Translations under genes and position numbers: made by a program
Notes under the pieces: model-generated
Told to the model about the DNA's origin: nothing
The model's database searches: none
Seen by the model: the letters and a program-made list of their open reading frames with translations, nothing else
In this document: positions 50,108 to 61,594 of the stretch, piece after piece
How the letters are laid out: each line of letters opens with the position of its first letter
Numbering within the stretch: position 1 is the first letter of the stretch
NCBI GenBank assembly: GCA_020744425.1
Contig: JAGMUV010000023.1
Span: forward strand, 434,001 to 498,000
Length of the DNA stretch: 64,000 nt
From: Dactylonectria macrodidyma
Taxonomy: Eukaryota; Ascomycota; Sordariomycetes; Hypocreales; Nectriaceae
Reading direction: 5' to 3'

Positions 50108-51007
50108 GGTAGAGAAGAGACAACCAACGAAAAGAAAGACTAGTCAGTGGAGAATTGCGGAGAAAAATGGGAGGGTGGTATCGTATTAAACTCGGCAGAT
50201 TGACTAATGTAGCCAAGACTTTCCAGTTCTTTTGGTAGAACGCTTCCCAGCCAATCCGTTGAGTTGTTTCCGTTGATGGCGTCAAATATAGCCCCAAAGG
50301 GTCGATATACTACGTAGACAACTAAGACACTTCCCAGTCAACCCTCCCTCCCTCCACGATACCCTTGATCCCTGTGATGGACTGACTCGCACCTCGATAT
50401 GTACCTGCCTTTTCCAGAACCCTGTGATCTGTATATTGCAGGCGGTTAAAAATCCGCGTGGCGACAAGGGCCACCTAACTATAACCCACAAACAGGCGCG
50501 GGGTCGTTCGTGTTCAGGTTGCCAGGGCCGTAGTAGACACCCAGAGGTGACACAGTTCACCGGTTCACAAGCTTACGTAGCACGATGTAGTTATCTAGCA
50601 CGATAACAAAGCCGAGTCTTCTCCCTCTCTCTCAAGCGTGAGCCTCTCACGTTCGCAACGGGCGCAGCCTTGCCTTACCACATGCCCTATTGAGTTAAGC
50701 GGAAGAGTCGAAGGATCAAACCCAGGCTACACTCACGGCTTGTCCATACCCGAACGCCTTGGCAAATACAAGGCCAAGCCAGCTTTGTAGAACAGACAAA
50801 CGTCAGCTCGTTCGAATTACACATCTCACCACACCAGTCATGAACGGGAGTGGTCACGGCGATTCCGCACTCTCCGGGCACAGCCATTTCGATCTATGTG
50901 CCGTTCGGCGCCGACTCTAGCCGGTTCATCAATACCGACTACCGAATTGCTCTTCGTACCGTCGACCGAGACAGGTATCCGCGCCTTGCCATCAAATATC
51001 CCGAGCT
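50108..51007. other. Intergenic upstream of the ABC transporter
   Basis: Between two plus-strand cluster genes. Contains the end of the acyltransferase transcript and the transporter promoter. A CCCTGTGAT word occurs at about 50371 and again at about 50420. No gene, tRNA or convincing promoter element is seen. Confidence 0.45.
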
Positions 51008-54000
51008 ATGGCGTGTGGTAACGACGACACGTTTGGTCCTGTAGTCCAAGGATGTCAAGATGATTTTGACTTTACTCTCCGATTTGAAGACATTTTCTTT
51101 TCGATTTTGCCTTCAAGTATTTTCCTGGCCCTAGGATTTGGTCGTTCCTTATGGCTGCTCAAAAGGCCGAGCCTGGCGGAAGCTACAGCCTTCCTGTGGG
51201 CCAAAGTTGTAAGTCCGAATTTTGATCTCGCATCTTGGATAATTGGCGATTCTCACACGAAACCCTAGGCTTCTATTGTGGTGTTTGCTGCCCTTCAGCT
51301 GGCTCAGCTAGTTCTCACCGCTCAGCATAAGTCGAGCTTCGGTAACTTATCAGTCCCTTCTGATGTGTTGCGATTCGCCGTCTCAATCATTATTCTGTTT
51401 CTGTCTTTTGCTGAGCACAAACGGGCGCCAAGACCTTCAGTGCTGCTGGCCTGCTTCCTCTTCCTGACTTTGCTTTTCGATATTGTGCGAACACGAACTC
51501 TGTGGCTTATAGCCAACCATGATCTTCATCATGAAGGCGCTACCCGTGCCAAAATGGCCCTCGCCATGATGGTTCTCAAAGGTGTTATCCTTGTTCTGGA
51601 AGCACAGCACAAGCGCCATTCTCAGGACTGGAATGATCACCACAGCCCTGAGGAGACGAGTGGTATCTTCAGCTTGTCTACCTATACATGGCTGGATCGG
51701 CTCTTCCTCTCGGGTTTCCGATCTCTCCTGTCGGTAGGTGACTTGTATGCTCTCGACCAAACCATGTCCGCCTCCCGCTTGCGGGCCAAAGTGAACCAGC
51801 GAAGCATCAACGCCCCATACCAGGAGCTGAGTCGGCGTATGTTTACCACGTTGGCGGCGCCTCTTTTGCTGCCCGTGATTCCTCGACTGGCCGTCATTGG
51901 CTTCACCTTTTGCCAGCCATTCTTGATGGAGACAATCCTCGCCTACCTCCAGTCGCCAGGGGAGCCAAACCACGGCTACGGACTGATTGGTGCCGCCGTC
52001 ATCGTGTATACAGGCGTGGCCATCTCCAACGCTCTTTACTTCTACTGGCAGGAGAGGTTCACCTGCATGGTGCGCGGTGTTCTCTTCACCGCCGTGTATG
52101 ATAAGACGATTTCGCTGCCCACCGCCATCGCCGCAGACTCGGCAGCGCTCACGCTAATGAACAGCGATATCGAGCGCATCAAGATGGGTCTCTTGCCGCT
52201 TCACGAGTATTGGGCCAACATCGTCGAACTAGCTCTGGCCTGCTGGCTTCTGGAGCGTAAGCTGGGCGCGGCTTTTGCGGCTCCCATCGTGGTAGTCATT
52301 CTTTGCATCTTGGCTTCAGCGGGAATCGCATCCATCACCGGCCGTCGCCAAGTTGCTTGGATGAAGGCCATCGAGGAGCGAGTCACCGCCACGGCTACGA
52401 CAATCTCGGCTATGAAGCCACTGCGAATCTCGGGCATGGTGGGCGCTGTAGAGAAACTCATCCAGGGTCTACGTGAACATGAAATCAGGATTGGAGCCAA
52501 GTGGCGGCTGATGCTCGTCGTTGCCGTGACTCTCTCATATACGCCCATGACAATTGGCCCCCTTATGGCCTTTGCCGTCACGTCTCGGACTCTCGAGGTT
52601 ACGCGTATCTTCCCGGCCATGGCCTTTATCACACTGTTGGCTGCGCCTCTCGTCAGTCTGTTCCAGAACATTCCGGGTCTGATGTCGGCCATTGCGTGCT
52701 TGGGCCGCATCGACGCGTACATGAAGTTGGAGAGTCGTGTAGACACCCGCACAAGACCTCGGCAGGACTCCTTTACACACGAGAAAGTCAGTGACTCAAA
52801 GGGAGGACCAGCCCTTGAAGTGACCGGTGGACAGTTTGGATGGACTGATGGGGGCAGCGTCCTAAAAGACATCAATTTGACTATCCCATTCTCCTCTCTC
52901 ACCATTGTCATCGGTCCCGTGGCATCAGGCAAATCAACCCTTCTCAAAGCCTTCCTTGGCGAGACGACATTTTCATCCGGAGATATTGCTCTCGGGGCAA
53001 ACTTCCGGAGGATAGGATACTGTGACCAGGCGCCGTTCCTGTTCAACGACACCATCCGAGCTAACATCGTCGGCCATGCCCAGTTTGACGCAACGCGCTA
53101 CCAACAGGTCTTACACGCCGCCTGTCTAGCACCCGACTTAAAGCAGCTGCCGCAAGGCGACCGCACAAATATCGGTGGGAGTGGGATCTCACTGAGTGGC
53201 GGACAAAAGCAGCGTGTTGCTCTGGCGCGAGCGCTGTACCTGGAGGCAGACTTGTATCTTCTTGACGATATCTTGAGCGGTCTCGATGCCTCCACTTCAT
53301 CTCTGGTCTTTCAGAGAACCCTCGGGCCTCGGGGACTTCTTGCTCGTAGAAAGGCTACCGTAGTTCTTTGTACTCACGACGAGCGCTATCTGCCTTTTGC
53401 TGACAACGTGTTGGCCATCAGCGGGGATGGACTGTTGACGGCGCAGGGCACTGTCGAGGAACTCGTCGCTGCAGGGCAACTCCAGAATGACACGAAAGCC
53501 GTTGAGAATGAGACTCTCCTCAATCAAGAGAAAGAAGAAGCTCTCGACTATACATCCGAGGCGGAGAACTCGATACACACTGATGGTTCCGACAAAGCGC
53601 GCCAACAAGATGGATCACGACAAATGGGAGACTTTGCAGTATATCGCCACTACTTTGCCAGCATGGCCAACTGGGTCATCGTTATGCTCGTCGTATCTTG
53701 CTGCTGTTTTGGCTTCACATCCAACTTCCCAACAGTGTGGCTCAAGTACTGGTCTGCCGACGCCGTGCGTCCGAATCCGACACAATCGGGTGCATTTTAC
53801 GTTGGCATCTACGCCCTGCTCCAGACGACGTGTTTGCTATCTCTCATGGCTGTCGTCCTTCTATGCACACAATCAATGATCTCGCAGACCGGCTCGACAC
53901 TGCACCAGAGGGCGTTGCGAACCGTCGTCGGCGCCCCATTGCGCTTCTTCGGGGTTGTCGACGCGGGAACAGTCACCAACCTCTTTGCGCAGGACTTGAC

Positions 54001-55588
54001 TCTGATTGACAGCGAACTGCCTCTTTCTCTTCTCAACTTTGCTCTGTCATTGTTCTCGTTGATCGGCATGGCTGCTGTCATTGCGATTGCCTCGCCGTGG
54101 CTGGCTGTAGCTTATCCCTTTTTGATCGGCGTTGTGTACTATATCCAGCTGTTCTATCTTCGAACGTCGAGGCAGCTCCGACTCTTGGACTTGGAGAGCA
54201 AAGCTCCTTTATAGTGAGTTTGCACTCATCATCTTCCTGTGAACTGGTCGCGAATGGCTAAAAATACGTAGCGCACATTTTATCGACACACTTTCAGGAC
54301 TGGTCACCTTGCGCGCCCTGGGGCACATTGGCGCCTCCATGGCCACCAGCAACAGTCTCCTTGACACCAGCCAAAGGCCCGCGTACCTACTAGCCATGAT
54401 CCAACGGTGGCTTCAACTGGTTCTCCGCCTCATCGTCATGCTGATTGCCACCATCATCATCACGCTCGCCACGCAACTGCGCACCGATTCCGGCTTTACT
54501 GGCGCCACGCTCCTCACACTGATGAACTTTGGAGACATGCTGGCGACGATTGTGCAGTCGTACACTACGCTTGAGACAAGCATTGGAGCTGTCGCTCGGT
54601 TGAAGACGTTTAGCTCGTCGACTGAGGCTGAGTCTCAGCCTGATGTTGACGCCATGCTGGATGGCAAGTGGCCGCGGAGAGGTCAGATCGAGATCAAGGG
54701 GGTATCAGCATCGTATAGGTTAGTTAATTGCACCAGTATCTTTCCAGCACCTTAACTAATGGATCATATAGGGGCGAGGTGTCATCCGATGATGAGGCCA
54801 TGGCTCTTCGAGATGTCAGCATCACCTTCAACGCCGGCGAACGCGTCGCAATCGTAGGGCGAACAGGGAGGTAAGAAAGAAAGCCTCGGAATTCTCCAAA
54901 GCACCCCATGATTAACCTCCCACACAGCGGAAAGTCATCACTTGTTCTTCTTCTCCTCCGTCTTCTCGACCCTCTGCAGACAAACGAAGGCATCACAGTA
55001 GACGGCATCCCCCTCGAAAAAATGCATCGGGATGTTGTGCGTCGTCGCATCATCGCCATTTCCCAAGACCCCATCTTCCTACCTTCGTGCTCGGGCTCAA
55101 CCTTGCGCAGCAATATGGATCCATTCCGCGAGGCGTCAGATGATGACCTTTTGGAGACGTTGAAAATACACGGCCTCGACTTCCTGGCAAATGAGGAAGG
55201 CGCCGAGCAGAGCCGAGTCAACCTGGATTGCTCCTTTTCACCCACTTCACTGAGCCAGGGACAAAAGCAGCTCTTCAATCTGGCAAGAGCAGTCGTCAGA
55301 CGACGGGTTCGAAGCCAGGCCGGCACCCAAGGAGGGATCTTGCTCCTCGACGAAGTCTCGTCGAGCGTCGACTCTCACACTGACGAGAAGATGTGGGACA
55401 TCATTCAAGACGAGTTCGCCGGATACACTGTTATTATGATCGCGCATCGGCTGGATCTGGCGATGAAGTGCGATCGCGTGGTTGTCATGGATCAAGGCCG
55501 AGTGGCAGAAAGTGGGCAGCCAGGTGACCTACGATGCCAGGAAGGCGGGTTGTTCAAGGTGCTGTTGGAGACGAGGGAGTCAATGTGA
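51008..55588 (+). CDS. ABCC-type (MRP-like) ABC transporter
   Basis: ATP-driven exporter of 1450 predicted residues, likely in the plasma or vacuolar membrane. Exons: 51008-51208, 51269-54213, 54272-54718, 54772-54870 and 54928-55588 (4353 bases, all phases agree). Order: N-terminal hydrophobic TMD0-like region, TMD1, NBD1, TMD2, NBD2. NBD1 has Walker A GPVASGKST (about 616), signature LSGGQKQR (709) and Walker B LYLLDD, where Asp734 replaces the catalytic Glu. NBD2 has Walker A GRTGSGKSS (1227-1234; split by intron 4), signature LSQGQKQL and Walker B LLLDE. One degenerate and one canonical site is common in the ABCC family. Reading without introns would give a truncated protein ending at ESKAPL; splicing restores AHFIDTLSGLVTLRALG. 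Next to the NRPS, so export of, or self-protection from, its peptide is likely. Confidence 0.94.
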
Positions 55589-55733
55589 AACCCAATTGTA
55601 AAAGTGCATAAGGTTAGACACACGCATAATGCTCTAGGATACCAAAAGAGCTCCTTGGACAAACATTATCTCATCTTATCAATTCTTGCCGTAGTCTCCA
55701 TGACTTAGCCCTGCCGGTAAACATGCCAGGACG

Positions 55734-56880
55734 ATGGTAGCGGTTAATTATCTGAGGCAAACTCCGACGTGGCTGCATCTTAGCCGTCCTCATGACCTAT
55801 CCGATCCGCTTCCTCCAGCGCCAGCTTGGGCGCTGCCAACTTCATCACAGGGGCAAACGGACTCCGGCGCAACCCTTCTCTGGGTACTCTCGGTCGCTAT
55901 GTGGGAATCAGGACAACGAGCAGACCAACGTGGATCAAATTCGCCTTAACAAACTATCACGTCATCCGCCCCTGCCTTGATGGCTTCACAGTGAAAATTG
56001 ACAGCTTTTCGATCACCTGCTTAGACACCCCCACCTGGTCTAGTGACCTCTGGAACTCGGATGAGAAGGGGCTCAACCCCAAGCAATCTAAAGAAGCTCC
56101 AAAGGGAGTCGAGAGCCCAGCCCGCATCAAGCATCATTTCACCATCAGGTACCTGAACGCGTCCATTGAGAAGTCCAGAGCAGCGATGACAAACAAGCCG
56201 CTGGAGATCCGAGCCGTGGCGGAGGCCCAAGTGAGACAAGATGGAAGAAAAAAAAGGCCAATAAACTGGCATTCTTCGACCAAGGTCGTCACATCCTCGA
56301 CACCGTGTATGCCGCATCTGGTTTTGAGCGACGCACTCCTAGGACAAATCACAGACTTGATTGGGCCCTTATTGAAGTCTCTCCTTATCGACAAGGCAAT
56401 AATCATTTGCCAAGCCGGGACGCCTGGCCAACAATGGGCCCAAGACTTTATGCTTTCGACACGCTTCTCAAGGACCGAGCATCCTTTCTAGCAGCTATTC
56501 CCTTTGGAGGAAATGTCTAGACGATGGTGCGACAACCAAGAATACGACGGGGTACTACGGCCAGTACAAGATCGACAGTACAAGATCGACAGTACAAGAT
56601 CGACAGTACAAGATCGACAGTACAAGATCGACTGTCTACTCAAAGATGACAGCCACACGAACATGGGGATGCCTAGCGAGTTTGTCTATGTTGGCGGCGA
56701 TTCTGAGGAGAAGCGGGTTTGTGGACCTGGAGACTCGGGCAGCGTGGTATTTGACTAGTCTGGGAAGATCATTGGCCATTTGTAAGTCTTTTTGTTTAGT
56801 GGACGCAAGCCGTAGGGAACAAAGTTGGGGTATGGCCTTATCAAGCCGATTGAAGATGTCTTTGCCAACATCAAGGCGTT
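55734..56880 (+). pseudogene. Decayed trypsin-like serine protease-like gene
   Basis: Pieces of one S1-like protein are spread over three frames: FALTNYHVIRP with the His codon at 55958, HRLDWALIEV with the Asp at 56359, and GPGDSGSVVFD with the Ser at 56735. His and Ser are in one frame, Asp in another, and a middle piece (NTTGYYGQYKID) in the third. A 14-bp tandem repeat adds 56 bases and shifts the frame. TAG stops at 56757-56759, and the expected continuation (SGKIIGHL, then YGLIKPIEDVFANIKAF) follows. The start near 55734 is uncertain. Introns cannot explain all breaks. Probably non-functional. Confidence 0.75.
56562..56631 (+). repeat. 14-bp tandem repeat, 5 exact copies
   Basis: CAGTACAAGATCGA is repeated five times without change inside the protease pseudogene. 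One copy gives the expected QYKID; four extra copies add 56 bases, which is 2 modulo 3 and breaks the frame. Exact copies suggest a recent expansion. Confidence 0.95.
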
Positions 56881-57726
56881 TAGCAAGGGTGGGATTACGG
56901 ACATTCGTGTTGCCACTTCTTCCTACTTTGCTGTCCGCACCACCAAGGGCGAGTTGCTTCTTTCACAAAGTAAAAAAAACCACAGTTTTTTTTTTTCACA
57001 TTTCAAGCCTTTTAAAACCCAAATTGCCACTTCTTGAAATAAGTTAGGCAGACTAGAATATGGGTATCCCTAATTTAGATATAGAACGAGGTCTAAAATG
57101 GGCATAATTAAGTCCTTAAATAAAAAGAATAGTATATAATTTACTGCGTTTAGTTGCGCCTAAATACAGGCTATCAAAAATACAAGGTGAATGGTTTTAT
57201 AGTGTAAAGGTGGGAGTGTACGGAGACTGTTGGCCTGGCACTGTACTAGGCTCCCGAATTCTGAAGCCACTCTTCTTGCTCGAATGGTTACAGGACAACG
57301 TCATAACCCGTCCTCAGTTCATGAAAAGTCCAGGGCCATGTTAAGTATGCAGTGTAAGTGCCATAAGGCGTGTTCCCAAAGCTCTAATAGACCCACTTAT
57401 GTCACGCTGTCGCTGTTGCTGATGTGAGAACGAAGGTCAAGTGCCCATGGCGTGTTGAAGTCCATTAAGAATGAGTGTTGCAAATCGAATTCATTCATCC
57501 ATTGCTATGTGACAACACTGGAAACCCCGGTTCTCGAACTACAAGTGCGAACCCTCGGCGATGGCGATGACTCTGCTAAGAAAGACTCACTGAACATCCA
57601 GCTCATGCCGACCAAGCATCAAGGTATCAGGAAATACATAAAATGGATTCTCCCTTACACCCCGGGTCAATCCAAGCCGTTGATCGCCCGTCGCAACCTC
57701 GCCATCTTCTGTTCCAGTACATTTCC
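56881..57726. other. Gene-free, AT-rich block
   Basis: Follows the pseudogene. From about 56970 to 57200 the sequence is strongly AT- and TA-rich with A and T homopolymers, like RIP-mutated or relic DNA. From 57200 to 57726 composition is normal but I see no supported gene. Confidence 0.5.
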
Positions 57727-58286
57727 TCAACACGTCGGCGCAGCAGTCTCATAGACGTACTCAGTCCCCGCACACCCGCCAACGCACCGCCCGCCGCACG
57801 CGTAACTCGTCGTCACAGTCGGCACAGCCTCCGGACACCCGCACACGGAGCTGATCGTCGAGATGGCCATACACATGGGCATGACGCACGTGGAGCAGTG
57901 GCCCAATACCGACGTCACGGTGGGACACGGTGTGGTGGTAATCGACGACTCGCCGTAGCACGAGGCGTAGACGTACTGCGTGCTCGCGCAGCCCTCGGGG
58001 CACGTCGAGGAGCAGCAGGGATATTTAGTGGTGACGGTGGGGATGGTAGGCGGGCAGCGAGGAGGGTTGGAGATTGTGGATATGGCGAGGCATTCTTTGA
58101 CGATGCACGTTGAACAGACTGTGGCGGTGGATGTCACGGTTGGACAGTGGTGTTTGGGTGCTTTTGCCCACGAGAGGGGGCTTCTGGTACATCAAGGTCT
58201 GTTAGGTTTGTTGGGTTGACTTGTCAGTTAGGGAAGAGTACTCACGCAGCTAGTAGCGTGGAGAGGATGAAGCGTGTAAACCACAT
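57727..58286 (-). CDS. Small secreted Cys-rich protein with two tandem repeats
   Basis: Family not recognised. Predicted 165 residues from exons 58286-58246 and 58183-57727. Exon 1 gives a signal peptide (MWFTRFILSTLLAA). The intron GTGAGT...TACCAG removes a stop and joins the frames in phase. The mature part is two copies of a domain of about 60 residues. Each copy has the pattern CPTVTS...CSTC...C.AISTIS...CP...PTVTT.Y.C...C..GCA.T.YVY with nine cysteines. Thr/Ser content is high. It could be a cell-wall or secreted effector-like protein; nothing shows which. No GPI signal is evident at the C-terminus. Confidence 0.78.
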
Positions 58287-59202
58287 GGTAATGTTCCGAG
58301 TGATATTCAGTGATTTGATATCGACAAGTTGAATGCAACTCCCACAATCCTACAGGCGACGTCCCGTCCTATATGTCTCCTCCATCACAACATTCGCCCC
58401 TCTCCCCATAACCCGTGCAACTAGCAGCAACCACAGCAAACAAACTACCTTACCCCAACCATGTCTAACCATCAGCTAAGCCGGCATCAGCACATGTGAC
58501 GCTGATTCGCGGCGATGATCGGGCCTCGTATTAAAGCATAATAAATTACATCAGTGGCTGTAGCGTCTGGCCATACATATGTAGTCGGGCAAATTGCCAA
58601 GCCTGAAACGACGGACAAAGTCATGTAGTACATGGACAATTTTTTCTTTTTCTGCGAGCCAGACAGACTGATAAACTCATGTCAGCTTGTAAGCGAGTAT
58701 CTAATGACCACATATTGAGGTTGTACTTCTCCGGACCTAGTCCGTCAAAATGATGGCCGACTGCCGACAGGAATGTAACCCCCGCAATCATAATCTCGGG
58801 TCTTCGGAACTCGCCATGGGCATGTTGCCAGAAATAGAAATGACATGCGACGGGATTCGCTGATGCTGGAAATGTTCTCAGAGCGAAGCAGATGGCGGCG
58901 AAGGGAGGAGGAAATGATGACCCGAACGGCCGCGGCGATCCTTGGACTATAAACTGCGATGGGGGAGCTGGAATGCTAGAATGATGCAGGCCAAGCTTTT
59001 CTACCTGAGCTCGATTACGATGTTGACCGCGTGATTAGATTTTATATTCTATAGCTGGCATGGGAGCTTTTTAGATGACCCGACTCGCTGATCGCTTCTA
59101 GTGGTCGTAGAGCGCGTGGCAGCCATGAGCACAATATCCATCAGGATGCTGACGATCGCAGATACGAGCCCGTGAGATACACACATTGAATCAGTGACGG
59201 CA
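58287..59202. other. Intergenic
   Basis: Upstream of the Cys-rich gene and downstream of the NmrA-like gene. No open frame with a recognisable domain, no repeat and no RNA gene was seen. Confidence 0.45.
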
Positions 59203-60126
59203 TCAATGCTGCTTGCCCATGCCGGCCACCACCTCGGCGACGACCTTGTCTAGATCCTCGTCCTCTAGCCCCAGCAACTCCATGGCGAAGCCCTCCTCTT
59301 TGGTCCAGTCAGCCTCGAGGGCACCCAACACAAAGACAATCTCCTCCATGGCATGCTTAGTCCAGTTAGCTTCGAGGCGACGCGACGCATCCTCGACGAA
59401 AGTCTTGGAGTCGACAGTGCGCCGCGTCCAGGCCTCTCCTCCTGTCGCCCGCTCCAGGGCAGCCAGCACCTCGGGCTGCGAGACGCAGAAGCTTTGGACG
59501 TACAACGTGCGGTTGCGCGTGGGCTCGGGCCGGCGCAGGGCGGCGACGGTGGCTTCGGCGACGCGACGGAGGGTCGAGGCCGAAGCCCGGGCCGATCCGT
59601 CGTCGAGGATGTCAGCCGTCTTAGCCGCGAGGTCGAAGTGCAGCAGGCCGTCATGGACGCCATAGTCAAAGAAGTGGCCGCACACGAGGGCTGTCCATGA
59701 GAAGTCCGGGTTGGCGGCGGCTAACTCCTCGCACTTCTGGCGCACGAGATCCTTGTCACGATATAGTTTTAGCAGACGTCGGGCGTTGGGGCTGGCGGCG
59801 TCGCAGCTGCCAAAGTCGGCGGGCACGAAACGCTTCACACCTGCGAGCGATGCGGCCTCGACGAGCCGGAGGTGCTGGTTGACGTCGGTAAGCGGGAAAG
59901 ACGCGATGACGACGTCTTGCCCGCGGAGAGCTTCCGTCAGACCGGCTACCGACATGTCGTCCGGGATTGTGATGTGCGTCGTGGTCGATGCGTGCGCCGG
60001 CGACGACTTGGACGAGGCCCGCTTGGCTACGCTCACGGTGAAGTCGCCTGCGTTGACGAGGCCATCGAGAAGAACGGTGCCGAGGTTGCCATTGCCGCCT
60101 ACGAGGCAGACCTTATTGAATGCCAT
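59203..60126 (-). CDS. NmrA-like / isoflavone reductase-like NAD(P)-binding protein
   Basis: Intronless, 307 residues. An atypical short-chain dehydrogenase fold: the Rossmann motif GGNGNLG at residues 10-16, a central VVIASFPL strand, and RFVPADFGS, which is typical of the PCBER/isoflavone reductase branch. Fungal members are often oxidoreductases in secondary metabolism or redox sensors (NmrA type). The catalytic lysine position of true isoflavone reductases cannot be placed with certainty. It is GC-rich compared with its neighbours. It lies 4 kb from the ABC transporter with a pseudogene and a Cys-rich gene between, so membership in the NRPS cluster is possible but weakly supported. Start is the first ATG, which begins directly before the Rossmann strand. 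Confidence 0.88.
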   Translation of the reverse strand: MAFNKVCLVGGNGNLGTVLLDGLVNAGDFTVSVAKRASSKSSPAHASTTTHITIPDDMSVAGLTEALRGQDVVIASFPLTDVNQHLRLVEAASLAGVKRFVPADFGSCDAASPNARRLLKLYRDKDLVRQKCEELAAANPDFSWTALVCGHFFDYGVHDGLLHFDLAAKTADILDDGSARASASTLRRVAEATVAALRRPEPTRNRTLYVQSFCVSQPEVLAALERATGGEAWTRRTVDSKTFVEDASRRLEANWTKHAMEEIVFVLGALEADWTKEEGFAMELLGLEDEDLDKVVAEVVAGMGKQH

Positions 60127-61594
60127 GATGGGAGATGCGGCGTTGCCTGAAACAATCTTCGAGGTTGTCAGAGTGCGATGATGATATCGCGTGATGATGC
60201 TCTTGGTGTTGAGGGGTCGTTTTCCTGCTACAACTCCTACCGGCGACAGAACAGGTGGTTATAATCACCTTCCGTTTGGAGCTTCACAGCGGGGTCATGC
60301 AGCAGTGCCGGGTTTTATCATGGCATCATCCTGCGCGCAGCTCGACAGTCCATTTCACGCCGGGTGATTCATATTCTGCACCTACAGTCTCCGATTGAGC
60401 GTCGGTTTCGCCTTCCGATTGTCGGGGTCGGTGTCGGGGTCGGCTTCCGTCTGCGATTTGGAAACGGTTAGTAAGTTGCCCATGGAATGGAAGAAAACTG
60501 GGGAAGTAACCGCGCAAACTACTTACGTAAGGTAGGCAGTCTTCCACGAAAACTGGGCGGCCTAGGTCTATGTCCTAGCCTAGTTACTTAGCAGCGCCGC
60601 TCTTGCTCACCCTCAGCTCATCTGGGCTCAGTGATGCTCAGGTTTAATTACCTCAACCACCCCCTTCAATTGGATGCTAAATAACCGTCCACTTACAGCA
60701 CTATCTCATCCTTCCCCCCCACTTGCTGTCTTTATGCGACGCAACTCTTGCCATGCGAGAATCGGGCCCTCCCCAACCAGCAGCCAGGAGAGGGGATGTA
60801 AGTTAGCCGCCTGCCAGCCAGGCACCTGGCAGCCTCGATGCCTGCCTTATGTCGCCCCCAACTCTGGTGCATATTTATTCGACACTATGAACCTGACCTT
60901 TGCCGCCAGGAGAGGTGCTTTGGCCAAGTTAGGCAAGTGCAAGCTCCTGACAGCCCTCGCAGGCAACCGAAGCTTCGTAGATATTGACACCCTGCTGTAT
61001 CTGGCGCCTTGTGTTCATAGCACGCTTTTATGAGGCCGCCTCCCCTTTACTCCTGTTACCTCCCGCTTTTCCTCATCGACATCGTTCCCCCCTGCCGCGG
61101 GGGGCTTTTTATGTCTTTCTTTTAACGGAAAGCATATCGCACATGCTCTTCAAGTATGTCAGACGGAATGGCCCGGCCGACTAGATGCCTCAGGCAACAG
61201 CCGGGCCCGGGGGCAGGTAGCCCGAAATGCCTCGCCCGACAGCGGGTTCAGATAGAACAGGTCACACACAGAGATAACAGTAGGAGAGGCTTCCAAGCTG
61301 ATCTAATTGACGATTTCCCGATTCAAGGGATACATCATTATCATCAATCCATTACATTAGACCCCTGCATCAGACCGTACGACTGTCTCGCCGTCAGTCA
61401 AGTGTCTGACACCCCAGGTCATCACGTGCTCCTGCCCAAGCTTACAGAGAAACTTAGCAGCCACACATTCTTATCCCGAACTACCATACCTTCCCCCCAC
61501 CTTCCCCCAGCGATATCGCGGGGTCCTGTTTCTTTCTGGTCTTTCCACAGCACCAACTAACGACTGCGCCTTTGTTCGCAGCAAAACTCTTATT
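60127..61594. other. Intergenic, divergent
   Basis: Between the NmrA-like gene (-) and adenylosuccinate synthetase (+). It contains C- and G-runs around 60700-61110 and a TCACGTG whose CACGTG core is at 61423-61428, about 170 bases before the synthetase start. Short frames here carry no domain. Confidence 0.45.
61423..61428. promoter_or_regulatory. CACGTG upstream of adenylosuccinate synthetase
   Basis: Part of TCACGTG, about 170 bases before the start codon. Same core and similar distance as the sites before the ACP and NDUFS8 genes. Regulatory use is inferred. Confidence 0.3.

Noticed and set aside
55826..56491. Intact 221-residue protein
   Set aside because: Only the first part matches a protease-like pattern; the rest is the wrong frame of the decayed gene.
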